Notes: generated by a model not told the origin, from the sequence alone. A stretch of 64,000 nt of DNA from Prostheceraeus crozeri (GCA_907163375.1 CAJQUW010000952.1:72001-136000); one strand, 5' to 3'; positions 60,001 to 62,005 are shown, counted from the stretch's first letter. Numbers and translations: made by a program.

Positions 60001-61875
60001 ATGTTTGTCAACTGAATTAATTCGTGCAAGCACTTTCAAACACCGCCGGTGTCCATCGTCAGGCAAGTGGAAAGAGACATTGGCATAAATGATAACAGTT
60101 CACAGGGACGAACAAAGTATCAAGATAAAGTTCTATGTACATGCGGATACGAAAGACCAGACTACTGAAATAATGCTAACAGCAAGTTGATAGTAAATCG
60201 TAATAAAATGTAGAAAGAAAACCACAGTTATGCGCTTAAATATAGCAAGAAAGCGTAGTACGTAAACATAGTAGGTAGATTGTCGACTCAAAAAATGTCA
60301 ACAGGTTGTGAAAATTTTCATATCAAAAGATTCAGTTTCTAGTGTAGAAAAAAAGTTTTTTTCGTCTAAAAAAATATTTGATCATTTTTTAAGAAGCTAA
60401 AATTTTACAAATTATTCCTGTGTTTATATACTAGCAATTTGTTGCCTCTATACAAGTAGTATGAAACTAGTTGGATATCAGAAGAAATGAGCATTTACTA
60501 TTATGTATCTTAATTAAGCGGAAATTAAGCTGATTATCATGGAAATTTCACGAACTTCATTGCAATGCAAGTCTTCATGGAAAAGTTGAGATTTTTGGTG
60601 TTTTTTGGCTGAAATTTCAAGGTTTTTAATCAATTTTCATCGGCATGATTTTATGTGTCACTTAGTTCATGTTTCATTTCTTGAATCTGAATAGTTGTGG
60701 GGACCGATTTATATCATTTAAAGTTAACTATCATCATTGTGAGGAAATATGCCTTGACTGTTCATAAAGTTAGAAATTGTTTGGAAAGAAAGTCAAGTTG
60801 TTTATTATGAATTTGTATAAAATGTTGATCAATATATTTCGACTATTCACACCATAGCCATTATCAAGAATAATTCTTGATAATGGCATTCATTCCAACC
60901 AATGCGGCTTCATTTTGATTTTTGCTCTCTCAGTGGTAGGTAATTTGTGATATTATCACGCTTAAGAAAATGCTCCTATTCATAAGGCTGAGCATCAAGG
61001 TATGTAAAAGTAACCCATTGAATTGTTAATTTAACAAATATTACCTATTCAATAAGCTCAATGCATTAGCTCACACAAGTGGAGCACAATCTAAACAGAA
61101 TTACTTCTCCAAGGATTGGTAAAATGCTATTATACCTTCAGTATTTTTACCGAAACGATAGCAGCAAAAACTCCCCGAGTAGTTTTAGGTCGAAGTAATA
61201 TTCCAAAAGTAAAATGCTTAAACTACTCGGGGAGTTTTTGCTGCTATCGTTTGGGTAAAAATCATTATGATCTCCCGTCGTCTGGTCAATTACCTTCAGT
61301 ATTGTTATCATGATCAGTCAATGTCATGTATATTTCTCCAAACTGTAGCAATTAGCTCATCTCTACTCGTCATGTAGCAATCAGTGCTAGGTCTCAACTC
61401 GAGTTCATTTAATAAAATCGAAACTGTATTTAGGGATTTAATTAATACCTAATATGCTTACTCTACGGTTTGCACTTCAAGCAAAGTGATACGATTAAAC
61501 AATCTAATTCTGTGAGTCTGATAGTTCTTGAAACTAGGCCATCTATCAAACTGTCGGAGGCTACTGAGCATTCGGCTAAAACTTCAGCAGAACCTAACGT
61601 TTTAGATGGTACTGAAGACGTTTCTGCTATTTAGACTATATTTCATAGATTTCCCTTAAGGAGTTCTGGAACCTTTCGAGGATGAAGGAAGAAAGGAACT
61701 TACCTTCTGCCAAATGCGCTTTCACAATCTTGACCTTCTCGGGAGTTCCCAGAGTTAAAACACCACTTGGATATTGCTTCTCGAAAGCCGCATTGGTTGG
61801 AATGAATACTGTCCTGATACTTCCTGTATAATCGATGAAATCGACCATTGAGGAGTTGATGACTAATTGTCTGAA
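6010..61875 (-). CDS. Multi-domain fasciclin (FAS1) protein gene, partial, ten exons placed
   Basis: FAS1 domains are about 130-140-residue adhesion modules found in secreted or cell-surface proteins such as periostin/TGFBI and fasciclin I (established knowledge). From 5' to 3', exons are at 61875-61704, 59813-59650, 53713-53550, 19217-19064, 17400-17262, 17204-17081, 15007-14875, 9386-9200, 6301-6142 and 6075-6010. All but the last have clear AG/GT boundaries, and phases match at every junction except 53550 to 19217. Domain 1 is exons 1-3; domain 2 is the missing exon plus exons 4-5; domain 3 is exons 6-8; domain 4 is exons 9-10 and is incomplete. Signal peptide and first exon lie beyond 64000. 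The intron 53549-19218 contains the Polinton and the RLE retrotransposon. Inferred role: extracellular adhesion. The exact orthologue is unknown. Confidence 0.8.
6142..6301 (-). CDS. FAS1 gene exon 9 (first half of domain 4)
   Basis: 160 bp. Acceptor TTTAACTTTCAG; donor CGCG/GTAAGT. Phase 2 in, phase 0 out. It encodes LIDYLKTFDINLDVLNN followed by RYTFFAPTNAALTAM, a clear APTNAA block. Confidence 0.88.
6460..6690 (-). pseudogene. LINE reverse transcriptase fragment (fingers and motif A)
   Basis: The minus strand encodes ENQTDFAEGRGAREQI, matching the ENQFGFRxGRG fingers motif of non-LTR reverse transcriptases. After one frame change it reads FSFDCSKAFDMM, which is RT motif A with its catalytic Asp. 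It is short, frameshifted and out of order relative to the LINE tail next to it, so it is a rearranged relic. Confidence 0.72.
6680..6848 (-). pseudogene. LINE C-terminal tail, part 2 (interrupted by piggyBac)
   Basis: Minus-strand frame RWFGHVYRKKEEDWVKRVW, then ALDRQTWRRSI. This is the usual end of many LINE ORF2 proteins (RLRWFGHV ... DRxxWR). It continues directly, in frame through the TTAA at 6845-6848, from the piece at 8866-8746 on the far side of the piggyBac element. Confidence 0.78.
6849..8745 (+). mobile_element. piggyBac element, 1.9 kb, flanked by TTAA
   Basis: Target duplications TTAA lie at 6845-6848 and 8746-8749. The terminal inverted repeat is about 14 bp: right end CCCTTATCAGGTCA read inward, left end GCCTCATCGGGTCA. 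Subterminal repeats GGTCAAACGGTCACAA occur at 6856-6871, 7112-7127 and, inverted, near 8690-8710. Each includes or adjoins the palindrome GGTCACAAATTGTGACC or a variant. It contains the C-terminal half of a transposase and so is non-autonomous. Joining the flanks restores the LINE frame, which proves the ends. Confidence 0.9.
7584..8354 (+). pseudogene. piggyBac transposase, C-terminal half
   Basis: A 256-codon frame. Residues 11-25 (NIVCDNYFTSYALAAK) carry the second catalytic Asp block of the piggyBac DDD fold. Residues about 105-140 (YNASKGGVDRMEGNVEEYS and KTNRWPL) carry the third Asp and the conserved RW. The end is a cysteine-rich zinc domain (CSKCRFCRK, YCDDCDRPICPNH, CEDCH). Full transposases are about 550-600 residues; the N-terminal half with the first catalytic Asp is missing, and 7150-7580 has no readable frame. 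The start codon at 7584 is only the first Met of what remains. Inactive as a transposase, although the zinc domain could still bind element ends. Confidence 0.88.
8746..8866 (-). pseudogene. LINE C-terminal tail, part 1
   Basis: The minus strand encodes RRMCGVSLTERHSNAELR and then IKNIFRRNC, the segment that normally precedes RLRWFGH in LINE ORF2 tails. The remainder is at 6848-6680. The break is exactly at TTAA, the piggyBac target. Confidence 0.75.
8867..9199. other. Intron of the FAS1 gene, nothing recognised
   Basis: AT-rich, with an ATTAATTAATTAAATT simple-sequence patch near 9025-9050. No other feature is seen. Confidence 0.5.
9200..9386 (-). CDS. FAS1 gene exon 8 (end of domain 3)
   Basis: 187 bp. 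Acceptor ATCCTTACAG; donor TTCAG/GTGAGA. Phase 1 in, phase 2 out. It encodes LVTEGDVAGTNGVVHIINSP, a very typical FAS1 closing motif, then a linker of about 20 residues. Confidence 0.9.
9508..10342. repeat. 0.8-kb terminal-inverted-repeat element, copy 1
   Basis: The left end CATAGAGCAAGTATATGG and the right end, whose complement is CATAGAGTAAGTATATTG, are inverted repeats of about 28 bp. The interior matches 18161-18947 and the copies near 60-61 and 63-64 kb (for example TTTCATTTCTTGAATCTGA and TGAAATTTCAAGTTTTT). No coding potential, so a non-autonomous DNA transposon. Inside it, a 67-bp segment at 10029-10095 is duplicated in tandem to 10163. Confidence 0.78.
10029..10163. repeat. Perfect tandem duplication of about 67 bp
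   Basis: The block starting TGATTTAACAAATATTGCC and ending ACTATTATTCC is repeated back to back with no differences seen. Other copies of the host repeat family have it once, so the duplication is recent or an assembly slip. Confidence 0.85.
10343..14398. other. Long intron stretch of the FAS1 gene with minor repeats
   Basis: No exon was found. It holds a GA dinucleotide run at about 10841-10855, a segment at 11640-11700 shared with 965-1020, and a piece at 12595-12690 that matches the end of the fold-back family at 58.0-59.0 kb. The plus frame 11647-11844 is unrecognised and probably chance. Confidence 0.5.
12595..12690. repeat. Fragment of the 58-kb fold-back family
   Basis: It contains GAAGGAATCGTGG and ATCACAGCAATCCGCAAGCG, both also present in the right arm of 58035-58985. 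It is a truncated solo end. Confidence 0.6.
14399..14507. repeat. Short MITE of about 109 bp
   Basis: Inverted ends ATATTACGTGATA and TATCACGTAATAT flank a core with two C-rich patches (CCCCCTCCCCC and CCCCTCCCCCC). Typical size and form for a miniature inverted-repeat transposable element. Confidence 0.75.
14875..15007 (-). CDS. FAS1 gene exon 7 (middle of domain 3)
   Basis: 133 bp. Acceptor CTTATTCCAG; donor CATCAG/GTAAGT. Phase 0 in, phase 1 out. LLLHILPGRRLTLATM contains the conserved His-x-x-Pro-Gly block of FAS1, followed by LYAANSTGKLRFN. Confidence 0.87.
15186..15663. repeat. Fold-back repeat with arms of about 155 bp
   Basis: 15186-15341 and 15510-15663 are inverted copies, sharing for example ACCTCTAGAATGGAAATTA and TGCACCTGCCAACGTCTGTA, around a spacer of about 170 bp. 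Confidence 0.85.
15664..16660. other. Intron, nothing recognised
   Basis: Only an alternating AT run at about 15870-15900 stands out. Confidence 0.5.
16665..17040. repeat. Dispersed repeat, copy 1 of 2
   Basis: It matches 54165-54660 in the same order, sharing AGCTATGTTGTACAGC, CGAGCGCAGCGAGG and TTTCCTCTCGAAAGAATGTA, with gaps. Both copies begin near AACTTTTCCT and end near TTACATAGAAGAGATA. No coding capacity; an unclassified interspersed repeat that abuts FAS1 exon 6. Confidence 0.7.
17081..17204 (-). CDS. FAS1 gene exon 6 (first half of domain 3)
   Basis: 124 bp, separated from exon 5 by only 57 bp. Acceptor TTTTTTCCAG; donor CAGAG/GTGAGA. Phase 2 in, phase 0 out. It encodes CKNYIDGLNKTEVTVFAPAVF, in which TVFAPAVF occupies the place of TVFAPTNAAF; the usual Thr-Asn pair is lost. 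Confidence 0.85.
17262..17400 (-). CDS. FAS1 gene exon 5 (end of domain 2, start of domain 3)
   Basis: 139 bp. Acceptor TGTATTTTAG; donor GCTGC/GTGAGT. Phase 1 in, phase 2 out, consistent with both neighbours. VGGVTAQVLGP followed by LGNGVMIVINQPL is the closing strand pair of the domain, then SVKTILQSKA opens the next. Confidence 0.85.
17770..18155 (-). pseudogene. LINE (CR1/jockey-like) reverse transcriptase C-terminal fragment
   Basis: The minus strand encodes VILGVTIMKDLTWNAHI, then YIRSILEYFF, LSQQLSRIDKRAHRII and ITIRRHELSRRLF. This is the conserved thumb and connection region that follows the RT palm in many LINEs (LGVxxDxxLxWxxHI ... YCxSxLEYasxvW ... IQrRAxRII). Two frames are needed. 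It resembles 62096-62635 but is not a close copy. Confidence 0.75.
18161..18947. repeat. 0.8-kb terminal-inverted-repeat element, copy 2
   Basis: Ends CATAGAGTAGGGATATATAG and, inverted, CATAGAGTAGGCATAATAG. This is the most complete copy of the family, 787 bp, with no interior gene. Confidence 0.85.
19064..19217 (-). CDS. FAS1 gene exon 4 (middle of domain 2)
   Basis: 154 bp. Acceptor TTGCATTTCAG; donor AAAA/GTAAGG. Phase 0 in, phase 1 out; the other two frames contain stops. It encodes FLMSHVAAKQVIFSSW, aligned with the HVVPG region, then DIETLLKKKG and STIYLNTAF, which match the TLxG and LNNA strands of FAS1. The exon that should precede it, carrying the APTNAAF half, is not found. Confidence 0.82.
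19365..20180. repeat. Intron region with two inverted repeats
   Basis: 19503-19525 and 19630-19653 are inverted copies of about 23 bp (ATAAAGTATGCCAGATTATT). 19808-19857 and 20133-20180 are inverted copies of about 45 bp (CATGTTTGGTATCTCCAGAA). Likely remains of fold-back elements. Confidence 0.65.
20780..20935 (-). repeat. tRNA-like SINE, intact copy
   Basis: On the minus strand box A lies in TGGCCTTGTGGTTAGAGGG and box B is GGTTCAAACC (20857-20866), followed by the SINE body with GGCCCAACAGGCCGAAACA. The same SINE in the opposite orientation is split by the Polinton at 21055-21087 and 45115-45235, so this copy gives the uninterrupted reference. Confidence 0.78.
21055..21087 (+). repeat. 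SINE 5' part, left of the Polinton
   Basis: CCTTGTGGTTAGAGGGTATG... ending GCACGTC. It is the head of the SINE whose body resumes at 45115. The last six bases (21082-21087, CACGTC) are the Polinton target duplication. Confidence 0.85.
21256..21350. repeat. 22-bp minisatellite in the left arm tip
   Basis: About four to five copies of GGTTGACGTGGGCGACCGTC plus two bases. An inverted set lies at 44851-44945 in the right arm. Confidence 0.9.
21540..23160. repeat. Left-arm satellite: three 290-bp units bracketed by a related larger block
   Basis: The 290-bp unit starts near 21925, 22227 and 22510 and ends near 22805. Each starts with TCACTGACGTC followed by a C run of about 8 bases, and contains GTGGACGGATTTTGTTCG and TCAATCGGAGCAGCCG. 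The related longer block, with CTTCCAGTGGACGGATTTTG, lies on both sides (21600-21920 and 22830-23150). Long open frames here repeat with the units and shift between them, so I do not call them genes. Confidence 0.85.
23360..23441 (+). promoter_or_regulatory. Inward promoter in the left arm, with leader exon and splice donor
   Basis: A CRE-like TACGTCAT (23360-23367) and an E-box CAGCTG (23368-23373) precede TATATAA at 23386-23392. About 50 bp downstream, CAGAG/GTAGGT at 23441 is a good splice donor. The same block is preserved without change in the right arm (41730-41761), facing inward. Confidence 0.6.
23870..24090 (+). ncRNA. Candidate structured RNA module type 1, copy a
   Basis: Shares with 24555-24760, 25495-25715 and 27685-27890 an ordered set of blocks: GTAATA, a hairpin TGTTCC-TTC-GGGACG, GCCGTAG, CATGTTGGGC, CTCAACGT, and CCATTGCA downstream. 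Stem positions vary with pairing kept between copies. Whether it is transcribed is unknown; it lies downstream of the 23.4-kb promoter and donor. Confidence 0.4.
24472..24772 (+). repeat. 300-bp direct repeat (copy 1) containing structured module 1b
   Basis: A close copy of 27600-27900. It contains hairpins ACTTG-CTAT-CtAGT and CTCTTG-CTAT-CAAGAG, the CGTTCC-TTC-GGGACG hairpin, a possible second stem ACGGC...GCCGT, and TGAGC-CGTT-GCTCA. The repeat is outside any gene in the arm but inside an intron at the second location. Confidence 0.75.
24908..25016 (+). ncRNA. Candidate structured RNA module type 2, copy a
   Basis: Repeated at 25388-25495, flanking the ORF at 25071. Outer stem ATGATAG...CTATCAT, inner stem GGGCAA...TTGCCC, apical hairpin AGTC-TTTA-GACT, then AAGTTGA..CTG-CTAT-CAG-TCAACTT. 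In copy b the apical loop changes to TTCG inside the stem CAGTC/GACTG, so pairing is kept. Its function is unknown. Confidence 0.45.
25032..25038 (+). promoter_or_regulatory. TATA box upstream of the 25071 ORF
   Basis: TATATAA 33 bp before the ATG, so the 5' leader would be only a few bases. Confidence 0.5.
25071..25337 (+). CDS. Small unknown protein in the left Polinton arm (88 aa)
   Basis: An intact frame from ATG to TAA, starting MQTPNSQVSSPRGPQLRPRK with a TATA box 33 bp upstream. It has a basic Pro/Ser-rich N-terminus, then a charged amphipathic stretch (LFEEFVRLEEQDRVFNNLAR) and a mixed C-terminus (VPVSVEVDSVTKERVKDSLS). No known family is recognised. The two copies of structured module 2 flank it. 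The corresponding place in the right arm (about 39600-39880) is recognisable but broken by indels. TAGG/GTGTAAG near the end could be a splice donor, in which case this is a first exon. Confidence 0.45.
   Translation: MQTPNSQVSSPRGPQLRPRKLFEEFVRLEEQDRVFNNLARIGNPMTATAVNPTEWRYIPLFSHVPVSVEVDSVTKERVKDSLSRIGRV
25388..25495 (+). ncRNA. Candidate structured RNA module type 2, copy b
   Basis: A direct copy of 24908-25016, with the apical loop TTCG closed by C-G and the same long-range stem ATGATAG...CTATCAT. It runs directly into module 1c. Confidence 0.45.
25495..25715 (+). ncRNA. Candidate structured RNA module type 1, copy c
   Basis: The most diverged copy: hairpin CGTTCC-TGTAAA-GGGCG, CTCAACGTAG, TCGCC-AGG-GCGA, and TCCATTGCATACGTT. 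Differences fall so that the first hairpin can still pair. It reads in the same direction as copies a, b and d. Confidence 0.4.
25955..27310. repeat. 29-30-bp minisatellite at the inner end of the left arm
   Basis: More than forty imperfect units around TTTACAAGTTAGAAATAAAG, alternating with variants such as GTGTATACGTTAGAAATAAA. There is no spacer diversity as in CRISPR. The inverted array in the right arm is 35341-38880. Confidence 0.9.
27492..27582 (+). promoter_or_regulatory. Promoter and leader exon of the central spliced gene
   Basis: An inverted CCAAT box (ATTGG, 27492-27496) lies about 40 bp before TATAAAA (27534-27540). A leader of about 20 bases ends at the donor CATAAG/GTGAGT (27582). 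The intron that follows carries structured module 1d and ends at 27992. Confidence 0.65.
27600..27900 (+). repeat. 300-bp direct repeat (copy 2) with structured module 1d, inside the first intron
   Basis: Matches 24472-24772 with few changes. It keeps the CTAT-loop hairpins (ACTTG-CTAT-CAAGT and CTCTTG-CTAT-CAAGAG), the CGTTCC hairpin region and TGAGC-TGTT-GCTCA. One of the changes (CGTT to TGTT in a loop) is outside the stem. Confidence 0.75.
27993..28983 (+). CDS. Intact spliced gene of unknown function in the Polinton centre (about 157 aa, four coding exons)
   Basis: Exons 27993-28112 (ATG at 28037), 28374-28448, 28551-28835 and 28945-about 28983. Each boundary is canonical: acceptors CTTTTCAG, CTTTTTTCAG, ACTCTACAG and CTCAACAG; donors CAAT/GTAAGT, ATAT/GTAAGT and GATG/GTAAGT. 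All introns are in phase 1 and the frame is open throughout. The N-terminal third is charged and probably helical (MDTSITRKIESYRVSAKMEE, then ALGRAYERLGI and ARQEKWEEVARRKYDDDF); the rest is Pro/Ser/Thr-rich and disordered, and ends WRQRS. No family is recognised. The promoter is at 27492-27540. The intact frame in an otherwise broken element suggests recent activity or better local sequence. Confidence 0.68.
28984..29520. other. Non-coding stretch in the Polinton centre
   Basis: No gene is recognised. 29484-29535 has a run of nine G and, shortly after, a run of about 14 C, which could pair into a very stable hairpin and is also error-prone to sequence. Confidence 0.4.
29531..29640 (+). pseudogene. 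Possible TFIIB/BRF-type zinc-ribbon fragment
   Basis: The frame EYEQGVCADCGHIVHEGEI then ends at a stop near 29640. The Cys-x2-Cys-Gly-x-Val/Ile pattern preceded by Gly-Val-Cys is like the second half of the zinc ribbon in transcription factors TFIIB and BRF. Only one Cys pair is visible; the first pair would lie upstream across a poly-C run. This could be chance. The role is not established. Confidence 0.28.
30640..33480 (+). pseudogene. DNA polymerase B (protein-primed type, DNA_pol_B_2), broken
   Basis: Polintons replicate with this family B polymerase (established knowledge). Landmarks in order, in changing frames: an N-terminal Cys/His region near 30851 (EWCSGVKLQIW), VRDHDHITGKF at 31280, EDYDHAQDAW at 31890, exonuclease-region motif LKLDVFLLADVFQEF at 31985-32029, palm motif A region YYDQNNLYG at 32273-32299, GDWGYYFEI at 32408-32434, MEDVRKRVNYIN at 32873, and a DTD triad like palm motif C at 33172-33180. 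At least a dozen stops and frameshifts interrupt it. The motif order and spacing fit a polymerase of about 1000 residues. It is not functional as written, but similar noise in the right arm means some breaks may be sequencing errors. Confidence 0.82.
33481..33712. other. Unclear stretch between polymerase and zinc-finger remnant
   Basis: Possibly the last part of the polymerase on the plus strand, or an intron of the minus-strand gene. CCAAAAG/GTGAGT on the minus strand at 33711 would be a donor. No decision is possible. Confidence 0.3.
33713..33905 (-). pseudogene. Zinc-finger protein fragment (C2H2/C2HC-like), frameshifted
   Basis: Two minus-strand frames together show finger-like pieces: YRCGHIFTRKK in one and GKNNLMRYIKQQC in the other, overlapping so that one small indel separates them. 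The pattern Cys...Phe-Thr-Arg-Lys...Leu-x2-His/Tyr-Ile-Lys-x-His/Gln-Cys resembles a classical finger. It lies antisense to the polymerase near the right end of the unique centre. A start codon is present at 33904. Confidence 0.38.
33906..35339. other. Rest of the right half of the Polinton centre
   Basis: Apart from the minus-strand frame and TATA-like site described above, nothing is recognised. Plus-strand frames at 34230 and 34490 lack family motifs. Confidence 0.35.
34680..34935 (-). pseudogene. Unknown minus-strand frame in the Polinton centre
   Basis: From 34890 the minus strand is open for about 80 codons, with protein-like composition (MSDIYDNEVDPFLDMGYRF, then SHARIFQG). A TGA interrupts an upstream extension that includes MNEFKVNNVG. 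No family is recognised. A TATA-like TTATATAA at 35197-35204 could serve it. It may be one gene with the zinc-finger piece at 33905. Confidence 0.3.
35341..38880. repeat. 29-30-bp minisatellite at the inner end of the right arm
   Basis: Inverted counterpart (AACTTTATTTCTAACTTGTA and variants), about 3.5 kb long. Units are disturbed by frequent small insertions not seen in the left array. Confidence 0.88.
38880..41350 (-). repeat. Right-arm copies of the structured modules, heavily indel-marked
   Basis: Inverted counterparts of left 23800-25950: module 1c at about 39155-39400, module 2b at about 39430-39540, ORF 25071 region at about 39600-39880, module 2a at about 39940-40075, module 1b at about 40235-40480, module 1a at about 41000-41240. 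The TGATAGCA hairpin cores survive (for example 39430, 40505 and 40548), but extra bases are inserted every 10-20 positions. Confidence 0.75.
41695..41762 (-). promoter_or_regulatory. Inward promoter in the right arm
   Basis: Inverted copy of the left-arm promoter: TATATAA on the minus strand at 41736-41730, with the E-box and CRE-like site at 41749-41762. It points toward the centre of the element. Confidence 0.58.
42280..44800. repeat. Right-arm satellite array
   Basis: Inverted counterpart of the left satellite: 290-bp units begin near 42300, 42600 and 42890, each with a G run next to GACGTCAGTGAAATTTC, then several diverged long blocks to about 44800. The right array has more long blocks than the left, so it has expanded by unequal exchange. 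Confidence 0.82.
44851..44945. repeat. 22-bp minisatellite in the right arm tip
   Basis: Inverted counterpart of 21256-21350, unit GACGGTCGCCCACGTCAACC plus two bases. Confidence 0.9.
45115..45240 (+). repeat. SINE 3' part, right of the Polinton
   Basis: It starts with the duplicated CACGTC (45115-45120), then CTCTAGCTCC and box B GGTTCAAACC, then GGCCGAAACATG. It completes the SINE begun at 21055. Confidence 0.85.
45241..46185. other. Intron, nothing recognised
   Basis: Plus frames at 45431-45902 show no known motif and use two overlapping frames. Not called as genes. Confidence 0.4.
46190..46295 (+). repeat. tRNA-like (Ser/Leu type) SINE or tRNA relic
   Basis: Box-A-like TGGCATATGGGTTAAGG, then TCTCGGGG and a degenerate box B (GTAGGTTAAAAC). 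There is no full cloverleaf. Confidence 0.4.
46411..46563 (-). mobile_element. 3' end of LINE-A, left part, with ATT tail
   Basis: 46433-46563 repeats 51671-51800 (AGGCAT...GGAAGGAGTTC). On the minus strand it carries the end of a LINE ORF (RNSFLSILLIAFF) and its 3' UTR, then an AAT/ATT microsatellite at 46411-46432, the tail type of CR1- and RTE-like LINEs. The remainder of the LINE is at 51671-52560, beyond the RLE element. Confidence 0.7.
47480..50920 (+). pseudogene. Reverse transcriptase of the RLE retrotransposon
   Basis: RT motifs appear in the correct order but in changing frames, with stops. The catalytic YMDD (50123-50134) and the motif-A equivalent AWIDL are intact. Conserved post-palm text follows: DINMQF near 50210 and RDRGEEGLKNLTDIVEQENR near 50635. 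The GC-rich insertion splits it between the codons for ...AWKTWLKQ... and GIFQGDS. Not translatable as written. Confidence 0.8.
48049..49988. mobile_element. GC-rich insertion of 1.94 kb with GAGG duplication
   Basis: GC content is roughly 70 percent by counting sample lines, in a window that is otherwise AT-rich, and G clearly exceeds C on the plus strand. GAGG occurs at 48045-48048 and 49989-49992; removing the insert with one GAGG puts the codons ILRG directly before IFQGDS in the frame used upstream. The ends read CCAT...ATGG. Frames of 60-190 codons exist on both strands but only because stops are rare in GC-rich DNA; none shows a known domain. Its origin is unknown. Confidence 0.6.
51162..51614 (+). 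CDS. Restriction-like endonuclease domain of the RLE retrotransposon
   Basis: A clean 150-codon frame to a stop at 51614. ARRRDIVIVDKAKKTGIIID carries the PD-(D/E)xK-like arrangement of the RLE family (Asp about 12-14 residues before the second acidic residue), followed by KEKEKITKYQDLKMEIQKLW, PVVIGSLGAHTGKL and LLGSAYILRRTLDLPESW, the usual end of these proteins. In site-selective non-LTR elements this domain nicks the target to prime reverse transcription. The first Met is internal: the frame just upstream (GCSKLAGNEYVNRHNEVARI) belongs to the same protein and contains the end of the CCHC knuckle. Confidence 0.85.
   Translation: MDYDLPVSREPWQHVPVPVIEDSAVKILVDFEIRTDRRITARRRDIVIVDKAKKTGIIIDISVPEERNINNKEKEKITKYQDLKMEIQKLWNIKVTCIPVVIGSLGAHTGKLTKYLKEIPGHHHVPQLQKAALLGSAYILRRTLDLPESW
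51671..52560 (-). mobile_element. LINE-A (CR1/jockey-like), 5'-truncated body
   Basis: Minus-strand reading: SLAFVLMINDL (RT motif B and after), then the catalytic box as KYIDVCTIYE, where the second Asp of YxDD is replaced by Val, then NMRLNLKKT, ILGFIINEELSWSDHI, ILSILEYGALVW and NPLESVQRRVICMI, ending at 51992. One more frame, 51967-51758, gives the tail (NSFLPFCVSRFS). The element begins abruptly at about 52560, a typical 5' truncation. The last 130 bp of the 3' UTR also lies at 46433-46563. Confidence 0.82.
52585..52685. repeat. Hairpin with arms of about 32 bp
   Basis: GTAATTTGACCT...ACGAATATGATGGT is complemented by ACCATCATATTCGTAA...AGGTCAAATTAC around a loop of about 18 bp. Small fold-back repeat. 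Confidence 0.8.
52735..52875 (-). repeat. SINE with tRNA-like head, second copy
   Basis: On the minus strand: module CAACTGATGTGTG...CTTGATCCTGCC, then box A GCAGCTCAGTTGGTAGAGC. The same module order as 3395-3546. Box B of the tRNA part is lost. Confidence 0.65.
53040..53185. repeat. Fragment of the 58-kb fold-back family
   Basis: Shares AAATTCCTTCAGATTCGAAG, AATTCAGATCA and ATAATGTTGG with 58085-58190. Confidence 0.7.
53550..53713 (-). CDS. FAS1 gene exon 3 (end of domain 1)
   Basis: 164 bp. Acceptor TTGCTTTTCAG; donor CTC/GTGAGT. Phase 0 in, phase 2 out. GGSGMFHVINEVIFPVG is the conserved closing strand of FAS1 (family form NGVIHVIDKVLLP). The following exon in the gene should start in phase 2, but the next one found (19217) starts in phase 0, so an exon is missing. 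Confidence 0.87.
53970..54060. repeat. Fragment of the 55.7-kb fold-back family
   Basis: Shares ATGCACAGATAATTTGCTT-like sequence and CGAACCGCCCTTCTCAATCA with 55620-55700. Confidence 0.65.
54165..54660. repeat. Dispersed repeat, copy 2, with an internal palindrome
   Basis: Counterpart of 16665-17040. At about 54440-54497 it contains a palindrome, AGGGATGTCTATGAATAATA followed by its complement, that copy 1 lacks. Confidence 0.75.
54661..55255. other. Intron, nothing recognised
   Basis: No gene, RNA or repeat recognised. Confidence 0.45.
55260..55600. repeat. Dispersed repeat shared with 57840-57960
   Basis: GGTTCACACTACATC followed by TTTACTTGT and ATTTTGACGATTT-like sequence occurs in both places, in the same orientation. 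Confidence 0.55.
55613..55860. repeat. Fold-back repeat with arms of about 110 bp
   Basis: AATTTGCTTGTTTTTTTTTA, ATATATATTTCGGCGACCCG and CCTTCTCAGTCAGA are complemented after a short centre at 55720-55736. Solo relatives lie at 53970-54060. Confidence 0.82.
55861..57775. other. Intron, nothing recognised
   Basis: Short ATTCAATAAATAATT-type repeats lie near 56410-56450. No exon passes a splice and FAS1 motif check by eye. Confidence 0.4.
58035..58985. repeat. Large fold-back element, arms of about 400 bp
   Basis: 58035-58440 and 58560-58985 are inverted copies around about 120 bp. Shared text includes GCGCCACGATTCCTTCAGAT, GAGATCCGGTTGATAACTGT and CAAAGTTTCCTTTCTAGTC. Open frames on the two arms are mirror images and are not genes. 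Truncated relatives lie at 12595-12690 and 53040-53185. Confidence 0.88.
59100..59270 (+). repeat. Possible SINE with box-B-like sequence
   Basis: GGTGCTCGGTAGTCTTGTTGG and TGGGTTCAATTCCAAGC have the look of A and B boxes, followed by a body rich in SINE-like text (GGGAGCCACTTTCTTGGCTG). A single copy in the window, so it is unproven. Confidence 0.35.
59650..59813 (-). CDS. FAS1 gene exon 2 (middle of domain 1)
   Basis: 164 bp. Acceptor TTATTTGCAG above 59813; donor ACA/GTAAGT at 59649. Phase 1 in, phase 0 out, joining correctly to the exons on both sides. It encodes the divergent central strands of the domain (KNKNDQVVLVKTTMF and IGKFVKVIAKTTQPVDMY). Confidence 0.82.
60267..61466. repeat. 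0.8-kb terminal-inverted-repeat element, copy 3, with insertions
   Basis: It starts CATAGTAGGTAGATTGTCGACTC and ends near ATGCTTACTCTACGG. Extra sequence at about 60760-60930 and 61060-61290 is absent from copy 2, including a palindrome at 60858-60888 and a fold-back at 61150-61256. An isolated end of the same family lies at 59939-59970. Confidence 0.75.
61150..61256. repeat. Fold-back hairpin with arms of about 33 bp
   Basis: ACGATAGCAGCAAAAACTCC and following bases are complemented perfectly after a spacer of about 40 bp. Confidence 0.88.
61704..61875 (-). CDS. FAS1 gene exon 1 of those visible (first half of domain 1)
   Basis: 172 bp. The acceptor is a pyrimidine tract ending CAG just above 61875; the donor is GAAG/GTAAGT at 61703. 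The frame runs from phase 0 to phase 1. It encodes the start of a FAS1 domain: an FRQLVINSSMVDFID helix region followed by the conserved TVFIPTNAAF strand-turn (the family's TVFAPTNAAF) and a KAHLAEG segment equivalent to the HVVPG region. Exons for the signal peptide must lie to the right of the window. Confidence 0.88.
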
Positions 61876-61939
61876 CTGGAATGAAGAAGGAAATGTTCAA
61901 AGCATTGTGGATCTGGACGGAAATTGATTTAGTTGGTTC

Positions 61940-61940
<1 letters not shown>

Positions 61941-62003
<63 letters not shown>
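61941..62003. repeat. TAG/CTA trinucleotide run at the LINE-B 3' end
   Basis: About 21 repeats of GTA on the plus strand, directly after the minus-strand LINE-B 3' UTR. It fits a template-slippage tail of a CR1- or RTE-like LINE. Confidence 0.8.
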
Positions 62004-62005
<2 letters not shown>

